Assembly: GCA_020628645.1 (NCBI GenBank)
Contig: JAHDES010000038.1
Coordinates: 1 to 57,991 of the forward strand
Source of the DNA: Saprospiraceae bacterium
Lineage (GTDB): Bacteria; Bacteroidota; Bacteroidia; Chitinophagales; Saprospiraceae
Direction: 5' to 3'
Length of the DNA stretch: 57,991 nt
The position numbers and the translations under genes are program-made. Within the stretch, counting starts at the first letter, position 1. The number at the start of each line of letters is the position of its first letter. Positions 18,891 to 28,121 of the stretch are shown one piece after another. The notes below the pieces were generated by a model. That model made no database searches, was not told the DNA's origin, and saw nothing but the letters and a program-made list of their open reading frames with translations.

Positions 18891-19283
18891 ATGGGAACAT
18901 TACAAAAAGTACGTATTGATAAGTGGTTGTGGAGTGTACGCATTTTCAAATCACGTACTATGGCAACAGATGCTTGTAAATCAGGAAAAGTAAAAGTAAA
19001 TGACGCTTCCGTTAAACCTTCCTTTCTGCTTCAACGTGATGAAATGGTGGAAGTCAAAAAAAATGGTTTTAATCTTATTTTTCGCGTAGTTGATCTTTTA
19101 GAAAAACGAGTTTCTGCACCGCTCGCACAGGAATGTTATGAAGACCTCACACCCGCCGATGAACTGAATAAGTACAATGAGTGGTATGTTGGTAAGGCTC
19201 GTTCGGAGATTCGTGAAAAAGGAAGTGGACGCCCCACCAAACGAGAACGAAGGGATATTGATCGTTTTAAAGATAAGGCATAA
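18891..19283 (+). CDS. S4-domain RNA-binding protein (Hsp15-like)
   Basis: This 130-residue protein opens with the S4 domain (RIDKWLWSVRIFKSRTMATD, with GKVKVND near residue 35), which binds structured RNA. The C-terminal part is basic and ends in a charged GRPTKRERRDIDRF tail. This is the Hsp15/YrfH type, which recycles 50S subunits still carrying nascent chains. It stands alone between dusB and accD. Confidence 0.88.
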   Translation: MGTLQKVRIDKWLWSVRIFKSRTMATDACKSGKVKVNDASVKPSFLLQRDEMVEVKKNGFNLIFRVVDLLEKRVSAPLAQECYEDLTPADELNKYNEWYVGKARSEIREKGSGRPTKRERRDIDRFKDKA

Positions 19284-19477
19284 TCTGAATTTTCATTTTC
19301 GTAATATTCTTCTATTCCTAACATTTGACAGAAAAAAAACTTGAATTATTAGTAGGCTTGAACAATGATTATTAACTTCGTACACCCCAAAAAAATCAGT
19401 TCTAAAAAATATTGGAAAAGAGTATATCCTTTTTTCTAGTATTACAAACAAACATTACCACTAAATTTGGATACCTT

Positions 19478-20323
19478 ATGGGATGGTTCAAGCGATTAAA
19501 AGATGGCATTCAAACAGCTACACAAAATAAAAAAGAAACACCAGATGGGCTTTGGTATAAGTGTAAACGATGTAAGGAGGCAAGTACAACCAAGGAATTA
19601 AAAGCTAATTTCTTCAAATGTCCTAGCTGTGATTATCATGTTCGTATAGGTTCACACGATTACTTCGATCTTTTATTTGATGGGAAATATACCGAATATT
19701 TCGCAGATATGAAAGCTATTGATTTCCTGAAATTTACCGACTTAAAACCTTATAATGAGCGTCTTGATGCGGCTCGAGAGAAAACAAGTCTAATAGATGC
19801 TATTTCTGTGGCAGAAGGTAAAATAAGTAGAAATCCTATTATTATTGCTGCTATGGATTTCAGTTTCATTGGGGGATCAATGGGTTCTGTTGTGGGGCAA
19901 AAAATTGCTAATGCAATTGATTTGAGCCTTGAAAAAAAGATTCCTTTTATGATTATCTCCAAATCTGGTGGCGCGCGAATGATGGAATCGGCTTTCTCAC
20001 TAATGCAAATGGCAAAAACTTCTGCGAAATTATCGCTTCTTCAAAAAGCAGGTGTTCCTTATTTTTCTTTTTTGACTGACCCTACTACAGGAGGAGTTAC
20101 GGCTTCCTTTGCCATGTTAGGAGATGTTAATTTTGCTGAACCAGAAGCTTTGATCGGTTTTGCTGGGCCTCGTGTCATTAAAGAAACTATCAAAAAAGAT
20201 TTACCAGAAGGTTTTCAAACATCTGAATTTTTGCTCGACCATGGTTTTCTAGATTTTATCGTGAATCGAAAAGATTTGAAAACCAAAATTGGCGATTTAT
20301 TGTCTCTATTTTCCAAATCATAA
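19478..20323 (+). CDS. accD: Acetyl-CoA carboxylase carboxyltransferase subunit beta
   Basis: AccD pairs with AccA to transfer the carboxyl group from biotin to acetyl-CoA, the first committed step of fatty-acid synthesis. A four-cysteine zinc ribbon is present near residues 27-50 (CKRC and CPSCD). The crotonase-fold core includes FIGGSMGSVVG (around 126), SKSGGARMMES (around 162) and TDPTTGGVTASFAMLGD (around 200). The start at MGWFKRLKDG (19478) matches the conserved N-terminus. The 22 upstream in-frame residues are not conserved. Confidence 0.95.
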   Translation: MGWFKRLKDGIQTATQNKKETPDGLWYKCKRCKEASTTKELKANFFKCPSCDYHVRIGSHDYFDLLFDGKYTEYFADMKAIDFLKFTDLKPYNERLDAAREKTSLIDAISVAEGKISRNPIIIAAMDFSFIGGSMGSVVGQKIANAIDLSLEKKIPFMIISKSGGARMMESAFSLMQMAKTSAKLSLLQKAGVPYFSFLTDPTTGGVTASFAMLGDVNFAEPEALIGFAGPRVIKETIKKDLPEGFQTSEFLLDHGFLDFIVNRKDLKTKIGDLLSLFSKS

Positions 20324-20332
20324 GTTTTTTCC

Positions 20333-20803
20333 TTGAAGAACAACGATATTATTCGCCGTCTTCGTTTTGCATTCGATTTTAATGATGATCGAATGATGAA
20401 ATTATTTGCACTTGGTGGCAAAGAAGTAAGTCGCGCTCAAATGAGTGATTGGCTCAAACGAGACGATGACCCCGATCATAAAAGTTTATATGATAAAGAT
20501 TTAGCCATTTTTTTAAATGGATTTATCGCCTATAAAAGAGGGGTTCGTGAGGAAGGTCCTCCACCTCCAGAAAAATCACTCAATAACAACACCATCTTAC
20601 GAAAACTCAAAATTGCACTTGAACTGAAAGATACAGACATTCTTGAAATCCTAGAATTAGAAGATATTCGTATTAGTAAACACGAACTAAGTGCGTTCTT
20701 TCGTAAACCCAGCCAACGTCAATATCGCGAATGTAAAGATCAAATTCTCCGTAATTTTATTTATGGTTTACAAACTAAATATCGAAAAGATTATACGAAC
20801 TAG
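20333..20803 (+). CDS. DUF1456 family protein (YehS-like)
   Basis: This 156-residue protein has two tandem copies of the DUF1456 motif. The first starts NNDIIRRLRFAFDFNDDRMM, and the second NNTILRKLKIALELKDTDIL around residue 85. Each copy is a small helical, HTH-like unit ending in a conserved segment (SDWLKRDDDPD; SAFFRKPSQRQYREC). The function is unknown. The start is TTG, nine bases after accD, which suggests coupling to accD. Confidence 0.88.
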   Translation: MKNNDIIRRLRFAFDFNDDRMMKLFALGGKEVSRAQMSDWLKRDDDPDHKSLYDKDLAIFLNGFIAYKRGVREEGPPPPEKSLNNNTILRKLKIALELKDTDILEILELEDIRISKHELSAFFRKPSQRQYRECKDQILRNFIYGLQTKYRKDYTN

Positions 20804-20945
20804 AAATAAGTAAGGGGTATTAATTAATTGAGCAAAAAAAATGATTTTCTGAAATGGGCAAAAATACCGACAGTATGGAGGTTTTTAGACCTTTTTGGGA
20901 AATCTTAAAGGATTTTTTTCTGCCCCATTAATCCTCTAAAACTAC

Positions 20946-21893
20946 TTAGTTTATAAACCTTTGTATTACTTCCAGCCACTCTTTTTTACTATGGTTTAAA
21001 TAATTCGCATGACCCGAATTTGGGAAGGTCGTCAAGTATTTCTCACCTGCTAAATTAGCGTAAATAGCATCAATTTCAGATCGTTTTACACGAGTATCTA
21101 ATTCTCCATACAATAATAAAGTAGGAACTTCAATGGATCGTGCATATTCTCGTGGTACATGTTCGTCTGCTGAAAATCCAGTGTGGATTCCTCCATAAAA
21201 AAGTAAAATATCCACCAAAGGAAAACTTGGTAAGCCCATAGCTTCAAAACGATTTTGGGTAGTTTGATTCATACTTTCAAATGGACATTCCAGTATAATT
21301 CCTTTAACATTTAAAGCATTCGTATGAATAGCTCGCATGATCGCTACTGCTCCCATTGATGAACCATGCAAATAAATGGGCAAATGAGGGTAGTTTTCCT
21401 TAAAATATTGATAGACTAAATGAACATCTTTACTTTCATCAAAACCAATGGTACATCTTGTCCCACTAGAACCGCCACTTGCTCGAAAATCCACCAAACA
21501 AGTAGAATAGCCCATTTTATACCATTCATTTGAATAAGAAATCAAATCGGATTTGTTGCCTGTGTATCCATGAAAAAGTATAACTGTTCCCTTTGCATTC
21601 TTTTGTTCGATGAACCAACATTCAATGCTTTCTTCTCCTTCTAATCGTAAAGTGGAATATTCTTGAGGTGGAATGAGGGTGTTTTTAGGTTTGGGAATGG
21701 AAATACCAGTTATTACTACTTTTAGTTTGCCAAAAATAGATAAATCTTCTGCTTTAGCTGTTTTGGCATCAACTGCTGAAGAAAAATGAGAGAAATAATA
21801 CGCTTGATTATAAGCAATCATGTTCAACAAAATAATGCCTATGAAAAATAGAAATAGGAATAAGCGTCCAGTTTTTTTGTAAAGAGTTTTCAA
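20946..21893 (-). CDS. Membrane-anchored alpha/beta hydrolase
   Basis: This 315-residue protein has one N-terminal transmembrane segment (LFLFLFFIGIILLNMIAYN) and an alpha/beta hydrolase domain facing the periplasm or cytoplasm. The oxyanion region is ILFHGYTGNKSD (around 105). The nucleophile motif is GSSMGA (around 178). The catalytic Asp is in YGELDTRV, and the His in NSGHANYLN near the C-terminus. It resembles the BEM46/YqkD-like hydrolases. The substrate is unknown. Confidence 0.85.
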   Translation of the reverse strand: MKTLYKKTGRLFLFLFFIGIILLNMIAYNQAYYFSHFSSAVDAKTAKAEDLSIFGKLKVVITGISIPKPKNTLIPPQEYSTLRLEGEESIECWFIEQKNAKGTVILFHGYTGNKSDLISYSNEWYKMGYSTCLVDFRASGGSSGTRCTIGFDESKDVHLVYQYFKENYPHLPIYLHGSSMGAVAIMRAIHTNALNVKGIILECPFESMNQTTQNRFEAMGLPSFPLVDILLFYGGIHTGFSADEHVPREYARSIEVPTLLLYGELDTRVKRSEIDAIYANLAGEKYLTTFPNSGHANYLNHSKKEWLEVIQRFIN

Positions 21894-21971
21894 GATTGAA
21901 GTAGTTTATGTTTTAATTGTCATTTTCGGTTTTATTCTTCCAGTCTGTTTCTCATCTTTCTAGTATAGCCG

Positions 21972-21979
21972 TACATTTG
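21972..21979 (+). promoter_or_regulatory. Predicted -7 promoter box for bioF-bioD
   Basis: TACATTTG followed by C matches TAnnTTTG. A TTTC about 20 bases upstream may serve as a weak -33 box. The start codon of bioF lies 20 bases downstream. Confidence 0.5.
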
Positions 21980-21999
21980 CAGTTGAATTTTAAGTGTGT

Positions 22000-23118
22000 A
22001 TGGAACAGTTGACTAATTTATTACAAGAGAAAATACATAAACGTATAACGAACAATTATTTACGTGAATTGTCAAATGAGCAATTGCCAATAGATTTTTG
22101 TTCTAATGATTATCTAGGTTTTGCTAAAAATACAAGTATTTTATCCAAATTATCTAAAATTTCAACTTCTCAACTTGGATCAACGGGATCGCGACTCATT
22201 TCTGGAAATAGCAAATTGATAACGAATTTGGAGGAACGCATGGCAGATTTTTTTCAAGCTGAAAATGCTTTACTCTTTAATTCGGGTTATGATGCAAATA
22301 TTGGTTTGATTGGATGTATTGGAGAAGAAGGGGATACCATTCTTTATGATTATTTAAGTCATGCTTCTATGCGGGATGGTTTAAAATTGTCTCGTGCAAA
22401 TACGATTTCATTTCAGCATAATGAGTTACACGATTTAGCACTGAAATTGCAGCAAGCAAAAGGGCGAAAAATCATCTTAATTGAAAGTATCTATTCCATG
22501 GATGGAGATGAAGCACCTTTGCAAGAGATCGTTGCCTTAGCTGAACAATATCAAGCAGCTATTATCGTAGATGAGGCGCATTCTACTGGAATTTATGGTG
22601 AAAAAGGGGAAGGATTAGCCATTGAAAAAGGCGTAGCATCTTCCATTTTCGCGCGTGTTCATACCTTTGGTAAAGCATTTGGCGCACATGGAGCGGTAGT
22701 AGTGGGGAGTAAACTTTTAAAAAAGTATTTGGTCAATTATGCTCGATCATTTGTCTTTACCACAGCTTTACCTGCTCATTCTATCCATCATTTGAATATA
22801 GTTTTAGATGAATTGGAAAAAACGAATGCCATCCATCAGTTAAAAACAAATATTGATAATTTTAAAACACAACTTTCGGATACGATAAAGCAAAAATTTA
22901 TCCCTAGCAATAGCCCGATTCAATCACTCGTAATAGGAGGAAATGAAGCAACAAAAAAAATGGCGCTGCAATTACGAAAAAAAGGTTTAGATATTCGTCC
23001 CATTTTATACCCTTCCGTGCCACTTGGTAAGGAACGAATCCGTATTTGCTTACACGCTACGAATAGCGAAGATGAAATAAAATTATTGTGTGAAAGCTTA
23101 AATGCATTGACATGTTAG
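22000..23118 (+). CDS. bioF: 8-amino-7-oxononanoate synthase
   Basis: This PLP-dependent enzyme condenses pimeloyl-ACP (or pimeloyl-CoA) with alanine in biotin synthesis. The conserved DFCSNDYLGF is near residue 29 and GSTGSRLISGN near 59. The Asp motif VDEAHSTGIYG is around 189. The PLP lysine lies in HTFGKAFGAHGA around 228. The 372-residue length is typical. The ATG at 22000 is preferred over a GTG two codons upstream. It overlaps bioD by seven bases, so the pair is coupled. Confidence 0.93.
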   Translation: MEQLTNLLQEKIHKRITNNYLRELSNEQLPIDFCSNDYLGFAKNTSILSKLSKISTSQLGSTGSRLISGNSKLITNLEERMADFFQAENALLFNSGYDANIGLIGCIGEEGDTILYDYLSHASMRDGLKLSRANTISFQHNELHDLALKLQQAKGRKIILIESIYSMDGDEAPLQEIVALAEQYQAAIIVDEAHSTGIYGEKGEGLAIEKGVASSIFARVHTFGKAFGAHGAVVVGSKLLKKYLVNYARSFVFTTALPAHSIHHLNIVLDELEKTNAIHQLKTNIDNFKTQLSDTIKQKFIPSNSPIQSLVIGGNEATKKMALQLRKKGLDIRPILYPSVPLGKERIRICLHATNSEDEIKLLCESLNALTC

Positions 23119-23726
23119 AACAAGGAAAAGCTTATTTTGTATCGGGGATTAGTACAGAAATTGGGAAGACTGTAGTTTCAGCTATTTTGGTAGAAGCCTT
23201 CCAAGCCGATTATTGGAAACCAGTACAATCTGGCGATTTGCATTTTTCAGATACCATGAAGGTGGAAAAATGGATTAGCAATACAAAAACAGTATTTCAC
23301 CCAGAACAATTTTGCTTAAAAACTCCTATGTCTCCACATGCCTCAGCTGAAATTGATAATATCACGATTCAGCTTTCCGATTTTCATTTACCAAAAACGT
23401 CTAATACCCTTATTATTGAAGGAGCAGGAGGTTTGTTAGTACCTTTAAATGACAAGGATTGTATTATTGATTTGATTCAACATTTACAAGTGGAAGTAAT
23501 TGTAGTATCGCAGCATTATTTAGGAAGTATCAATCACACCTTACTTTCTATTGAAGCCTTGAAAGCTCGGAATATTCCAATTAAAGGAATTGTTTTCAAT
23601 GGAGATGAACATCCAAGCACAGAAGCGATTATTCAAAAAATGGCGGATGTTCCCATCCTTTTTCGACTAAATCAATTGGAAGAAATTTCTGCTCAACAAA
23701 TTCAAAAATTTGTTAAAAGCATTTGA
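23112..23726 (+). CDS. bioD: Dethiobiotin synthetase
   Basis: BioD closes the ureido ring of dethiobiotin using ATP and CO2. The P-loop variant GISTEIGKTVVSA is at residues 12-24. KPVQSGD is near 37, and EGAGGLLVPL is around 98, all as in the family. It is the second gene of a bioF-bioD unit. bioA, bioB, bioC and bioH are not in the window. Confidence 0.92.
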   Translation: MLEQGKAYFVSGISTEIGKTVVSAILVEAFQADYWKPVQSGDLHFSDTMKVEKWISNTKTVFHPEQFCLKTPMSPHASAEIDNITIQLSDFHLPKTSNTLIIEGAGGLLVPLNDKDCIIDLIQHLQVEVIVVSQHYLGSINHTLLSIEALKARNIPIKGIVFNGDEHPSTEAIIQKMADVPILFRLNQLEEISAQQIQKFVKSI

Positions 23727-23735
23727 AGTAAATTT

Positions 23736-24212
23736 TCAATTACAATTCACGACAATCGTACTAGTTTGAGTGAGATTAGATTCATTCCCTGCTCGGTCTA
23801 CAATATAAATTTGGTAGGACATTTCATCAGAAGATTGGTTTGGAGAACTAGTACAAGGATCGCTTCCATCATCAAAAATGCAGCAATGGGTATAGACTTC
23901 TATGGTGATTTCTCCAGAGATAGCATTGTTGTTTCCTTGTTCTGGAATGTAAGGAATCTTGTAAGGAATTTCACTTCCATCACGCGTATCAATGAGGAAA
24001 GCCGTTAGGGCAGTATCTACTCCTAGATCACCATCACCATCTGTAAAGGAGAAGGTGATAATGAGTGTATCCGTACCAAAAGCGCCTTGATTCACGATAT
24101 TTTTATTCAAACCAATAAAATCAATGACAGGTTCGATAGGATATTCTGGTGGTGTAACACAGGCAGTGAGGCTAATCAAACTCAAGGCAACAAGATAGAT
24201 GAACTGTTTCAT
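23736..24212 (-). CDS. Lipoprotein of unknown function
   Basis: This is a lipoprotein of about 158 residues with the lipobox LTAC at residues 13-16 after a hydrophobic start (FIYLVALSLIS). The body resembles a beta-sandwich. It has DGDGDLGVDTA around 60 and a final VDRAGNESN segment, typical of short Bacteroidota Ig-like lipoproteins. The start at MKQFIYLV (24212) is preferred because the longer form (from 24239) adds a basic stretch before the signal sequence. Confidence 0.75.
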   Translation of the reverse strand: MKQFIYLVALSLISLTACVTPPEYPIEPVIDFIGLNKNIVNQGAFGTDTLIITFSFTDGDGDLGVDTALTAFLIDTRDGSEIPYKIPYIPEQGNNNAISGEITIEVYTHCCIFDDGSDPCTSSPNQSSDEMSYQIYIVDRAGNESNLTQTSTIVVNCN

Positions 24213-24433
24213 TGGATGGTACTTTTTTACTAAACGCATCAGTAACCTATTTAGTACTTTGTTTATTTTAATGAACCTTGATTTGTAAAGAAAGTTGCAA
24301 GATCTTTATAAGATATTATATTTTTTCAATTTATGATTGACTTGTACTATAAGTTTAAGTATATTGCAATCATACAGGCAGACTATACTATCTCGACTAA
24401 AGTGATGGTCAATTATAAATCATCTTTATTTAT

Positions 24434-24658
24434 ATGACGATACGTATACAACATGCTATTGAGCGACTACGAGCATTAATTTCAATTGCGAAGAAACCTA
24501 ATATCTCTGATTTTCTGTCTGGTAAGCACGACATTATAAGTATGTTGGAAGATCAAACTATCAAAGTAGCGACATTAGCAAAAGAAGAACAGTTAACTAA
24601 ACAAGAGACTGCATTGATAAAGCGTTTAATATTAGAAGCGCAATTTTTAATCATTTAA
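24434..24658 (+). CDS. Small helical protein of unknown function
   Basis: This 74-residue protein is predicted to be almost wholly helical and has no signal peptide. I do not recognise it. Its last base is the first base of the next start codon (TAATG), so it is probably translated together with the XRE regulator. This could be a regulator-partner or antitoxin-like pair, but no toxin family is recognised. Confidence 0.6.
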   Translation: MTIRIQHAIERLRALISIAKKPNISDFLSGKHDIISMLEDQTIKVATLAKEEQLTKQETALIKRLILEAQFLII

Positions 24659-25047
24659 TGCTAATAATTGTGTATTTCGGAAAAACAATAAAATTATTTC
24701 GTACATCTAAAGGCTTAACTCAAGTAGAAGTTGCTACAAGTTTAGACATATCACCAGAATACCTATCTAAACTGGAGAATGATGCCAAACGTCCATCAAT
24801 GGTTTTGTTAGCAAAAATGAGTGAAGTATTGGAAATTCCATTACAACTACTACTATTCACCTCTTTACAAGCGGAAGATTTTCCAAAATCAAAGCGCTCA
24901 ACTTTTAAAGCTTCAAAGCCAATATTAGAAAAATTGTTAAAACAATTACTAATAGAGGAAGATACTGATTTTGAGGAAATAACTACCTTATTGACCCAAT
25001 TAAAAGAAATCAGAAAAACTACCCAGTTAAAAAAGAAATCTGCTTAA
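24658..25047 (+). CDS. XRE-family helix-turn-helix regulator
   Basis: This 129-residue DNA-binding protein has an N-terminal XRE/HTH_3 domain (about residues 10-65). It contains TQVEVATSLDISPEYLSKLEN, with the classic recognition helix, followed by RPSMVLLAKMSEVLEIP. The C-terminal part is basic and helical and could dimerise or bind a ligand. The gene directly follows a 74-residue ORF with a one-base overlap. It probably autoregulates that unit. Confidence 0.85.
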   Translation: MLIIVYFGKTIKLFRTSKGLTQVEVATSLDISPEYLSKLENDAKRPSMVLLAKMSEVLEIPLQLLLFTSLQAEDFPKSKRSTFKASKPILEKLLKQLLIEEDTDFEEITTLLTQLKEIRKTTQLKKKSA

Positions 25048-25050
25048 TTC

Positions 25051-26145
25051 CTATAGTGCCATCTTCTCTGCTATATCCTTTGGAATGGCATCTTTGTGTA
25101 CCATAATAGAAACGGTCTTCAACTTAAAATAAGCTTCCGACATGTAGAGGTATCCTTTGTGTGTACCAATTTCTCCCCAAGAGTTTTTAATCAAAAAATA
25201 AGATGTGCCATTTTGATCTTTGGCAGTACCCATCAAATGCATTAGGTGGTCATCTGTAGTGGAATAATTCTCAAAAGTAGATTGACGAAGGGCTTGATCG
25301 ACCTTTTTTTCAGAGAGTACTTTTTTAAATATGTCTTTGGATGATGCATCTTCTGGAAGAATAGCGATTCCTTCTTTGGAAGAAAAGCCTTTTTCACTCA
25401 CATCACCATCCCAAGCAATCGTGAAACCTTGATTGATAGCATTTTTAGTAATGGCTAAAACTTCATGGATAGGCAAATTAAAATAATTACCATTTGAGTA
25501 ATTATCTGGAATTTCAAGGATGAATTTTTTATAAAATGGATGATGGGTATAAGAGGTAATACTCACATAATCATCTGGATTAATCGCTGTACTTTCAGCA
25601 AAACTTTGTGGGGTATATGATTTACCTTGATAGTTAAATTGTTCAGGTGTTGCACCAATGTAAATATCCACTACTTCATTAAAGGCTGCTTTCCATTTTG
25701 GGCTCGGGCGTTTTTGTTTGAGTACGCCATCCAACATCCCTTTTAAAACAGCTTCCATTTCACTATGATCGTGTTTTTGTTCTCCATTGAGCATTCCTGA
25801 ATACACCGTCTCGGGCATCATACCGTGTTTTGCAGCTACTCGAATCAGATCATGAGAAAGACTTCCTTGACTGAAATTCGCTTTGCCTTGGCGCATGACA
25901 TAATTGTAAGCTTTGTCTTTGTAAATATTTTTTACCACGAACATTTCTGATAAATCATGCTGTCCTTTTCCCATTCGCATGAGTTCACTCTCAATAAATG
26001 AAGCAGTAGCAAAACTCCAACAGGTACCAGTTCGATCTTGACTTTTGACCGTAGTACAATCCACTTTTTTATCAATGGTAAAATTATATTGAGCAGAAAC
26101 AATGTTATATGAAAAAAGAAATAGAATAAATAGACGAATAAGCAT
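25051..26145 (-). CDS. Secreted C1-family (bleomycin hydrolase/aminopeptidase C-like) cysteine peptidase
   Basis: This is a 364-residue papain-fold peptidase with a signal peptide (IRLFILFLFSYNIVSAQ). The catalytic Cys is in RTGTCWSFATASF near residue 37. The His is in DDHLMHLMG near 300, and the Asn in NSWGEIG near 320. The order and the long central insertion fit the C1B group. The start at MLIRLFIL (26145) follows from the signal peptide. The 74 upstream in-frame residues look like leader sequence. It diverges from the gene at 26431. Confidence 0.88.
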   Translation of the reverse strand: MLIRLFILFLFSYNIVSAQYNFTIDKKVDCTTVKSQDRTGTCWSFATASFIESELMRMGKGQHDLSEMFVVKNIYKDKAYNYVMRQGKANFSQGSLSHDLIRVAAKHGMMPETVYSGMLNGEQKHDHSEMEAVLKGMLDGVLKQKRPSPKWKAAFNEVVDIYIGATPEQFNYQGKSYTPQSFAESTAINPDDYVSITSYTHHPFYKKFILEIPDNYSNGNYFNLPIHEVLAITKNAINQGFTIAWDGDVSEKGFSSKEGIAILPEDASSKDIFKKVLSEKKVDQALRQSTFENYSTTDDHLMHLMGTAKDQNGTSYFLIKNSWGEIGTHKGYLYMSEAYFKLKTVSIMVHKDAIPKDIAEKMAL

Positions 26146-26430
26146 GATCGTAAAGAGATTAGTGATAAGACGAAGATACAAAATGGTGAGTAAAAAAAGA
26201 ACTGATCCCCAACTGTACAATTGACAATCAGTTTTACAAAAGCGTATTAAAAAAATATTTTCCTGATTTTTTGAGGATATACAGGGTTCGCTAATGCTGA
26301 CGTAAAAATAGAAACAGACACCCTTAATAGCAATATTTACCCTGTTCATAAATTGTTCATAAAACAATTTTAAAATTATCCTATATTTAAACCATCGTAC
26401 TCTGATAACACCAAACCTTTAAACTTCAAA

Positions 26431-27258
26431 GTGTCTGTAACTCATTTAATAGATACACTCAAAGAAAAAGTCATTCAAAAGGCTCAAGAGGAAATATCTT
26501 TTGCTTCAATAGAACAATGGAATAATTCTCAATATCAGTATTTCTCTAAATTGATTGCAGATGCTATAGAAAAAGATCAAACCAATAGTGAACAACAAAA
26601 GGACCATTTTGGTCGTACTATTTCTGCTAGTACACTTAAACGAATTTTTAAATATAAACAAGCATTTCCTATCTCTTTAGATGGTCGGCAGTTAAAGACT
26701 TTGGATAAACTTTCCATTTTTGTTGGCTTTTCTTCTTGGATTCAATTTCAACAAGGTGCTAGTAGTTTGTTTTCTTCTGATGTTACTGATGAAAAGACAT
26801 TTCGTGAATTCATAAATGGAGCGATGCAAGCTGAATTTAAAACCTATCAATTACTTCCAAAAATAGATTTGTCAGCTCTAAATCCTTATTTTTTGAAAAA
26901 TTCAGCAGCTTTACAACGAATTCATGGTGTACTTCAAAGACAAAAGCAAGAAGGAAGCATAATTACTTTATTCAATAATCCATCTACTTGTGAGTTAGTA
27001 GAATTTAAAATTATTCAAGAAGAAGCCACCCAAATTTGTATAGAAACAAAAGAATATTGGTACTTGCGTTGGGAAGATCAGCTAACGCATCAGTTGAAAC
27101 ATATTTATAATGAATTGAATCAACAAGTATATCTGATTATGAAAACTGAGGAGGGCTGGCGTATAAAAATGAATTATTATGAAAGTCCAAAAAATCAATT
27201 AAGCAAGCCAACATTAGAGGAATCTTTAAATGACACTAAAGACTATCCTTCTAAATAA
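26431..27258 (+). CDS. Regulator-like protein with a Bacteroidota-specific N-terminal domain
   Basis: This 275-residue protein starts with GTG. The N-terminal half resembles a helical module seen in many Bacteroidota proteins, with the pattern ISASTLKRIFKYK near residue 68, then LKTLDKLSIFVGFSSWIQF near 88. It is often fused to sensory or repeat domains, and the resemblance to HTH units suggests a regulatory role. The C-terminal half is beta-rich and unrecognised. It is divergent from the secreted C1 peptidase and could control it. The function is inferred. Confidence 0.65.
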   Translation: MSVTHLIDTLKEKVIQKAQEEISFASIEQWNNSQYQYFSKLIADAIEKDQTNSEQQKDHFGRTISASTLKRIFKYKQAFPISLDGRQLKTLDKLSIFVGFSSWIQFQQGASSLFSSDVTDEKTFREFINGAMQAEFKTYQLLPKIDLSALNPYFLKNSAALQRIHGVLQRQKQEGSIITLFNNPSTCELVEFKIIQEEATQICIETKEYWYLRWEDQLTHQLKHIYNELNQQVYLIMKTEEGWRIKMNYYESPKNQLSKPTLEESLNDTKDYPSK

Positions 27259-27307
27259 GTTAGATGACTTAATACTCCTATAATCTCCCTTTTTAAAAAG
27301 ACGTTTT

Positions 27308-27967
27308 TTATAAATTTTTTAAACGTTTTGAGATGGATGGAAGGGTTTGTCCTACTAAATTGGGCAATACAAAATGGGCTTGCGTTAAATTAGCTTCTTC
27401 TCCTATACCTACCGCATAAAATCCTCCTGCTAAAGCAGCTTGTACACCTTTGGCAGCATCTTCAAAGACCACAATTTCATTGTGAGGCACATTGACAGCA
27501 TCTGCACCTCTCAAAAAGACTTCAGGGTCGGGTTTGCTATTCTCCACATGTCGTCCATCGACAATGGCATCGAAATAATCAATTAGATTTACATTTCTTA
27601 AAATTCGTTCTGCATTTTTGCTTGAAGAACCTAAAACAATCGCTTTTTTTTGCTGACGAAGATGATTTAGAAAAGGAATAATGCCATCTAAAATTTCAGA
27701 TTCATCCATTTTGCTAATCAATGATAAATAATGCTCATTTTTTTGTTCAGCTAGTGCTTCTCTTTCTTTTTTATTTTTCTTGACATTTCCCCATTCTAGA
27801 ATAAGTTTCAGGGAGTCCATTCTAGAAATGCCTTTGAGTTTTTCATTTTGTTCTTCCGTAAAATCAAACCCTAAATCATTAGCCATTTTACGCCAAGCTT
27901 TGAAATGATATTTGGCGGTATCTACTATAACACCATCTAAATCAAAGATGCAAGCATTAATGATCAT
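27308..27967 (-). CDS. pgmB: Beta-phosphoglucomutase
   Basis: This 219-residue HAD-superfamily enzyme interconverts beta-glucose 1-phosphate and glucose 6-phosphate, usually during maltose or trehalose breakdown. The nucleophile motif is FDLDGVIVDTAKYHF (residues 8-22). KGISRMDSL (around 45), LGSSSKNA (around 113) and the acidic FEDAAKGVQAALAG (around 168) complete the active site. The cap domain and length match PgmB rather than a general phosphatase. No maltose phosphorylase is nearby. Confidence 0.9.
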   Translation of the reverse strand: MIINACIFDLDGVIVDTAKYHFKAWRKMANDLGFDFTEEQNEKLKGISRMDSLKLILEWGNVKKNKKEREALAEQKNEHYLSLISKMDESEILDGIIPFLNHLRQQKKAIVLGSSSKNAERILRNVNLIDYFDAIVDGRHVENSKPDPEVFLRGADAVNVPHNEIVVFEDAAKGVQAALAGGFYAVGIGEEANLTQAHFVLPNLVGQTLPSISKRLKNL

Positions 27968-28121
27968 ATTATTTATTTTTTTAATTAATGCACAAAGATA
28001 AATGTATTTTTTACACTAAGCTTTTTTTATAAAAAAAAATCTATCATATTAATACAATTCCTTGATACATATGGGTATGATAATTGTATGTTAAATATAA
28101 AAATCTGAATAAAAACAGATA

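Noticed and set aside
26146-26367. 74-residue extension of the C1 peptidase
   Set aside because: It would bury the clear signal peptide that starts at 26145, and it shows no conserved sequence.
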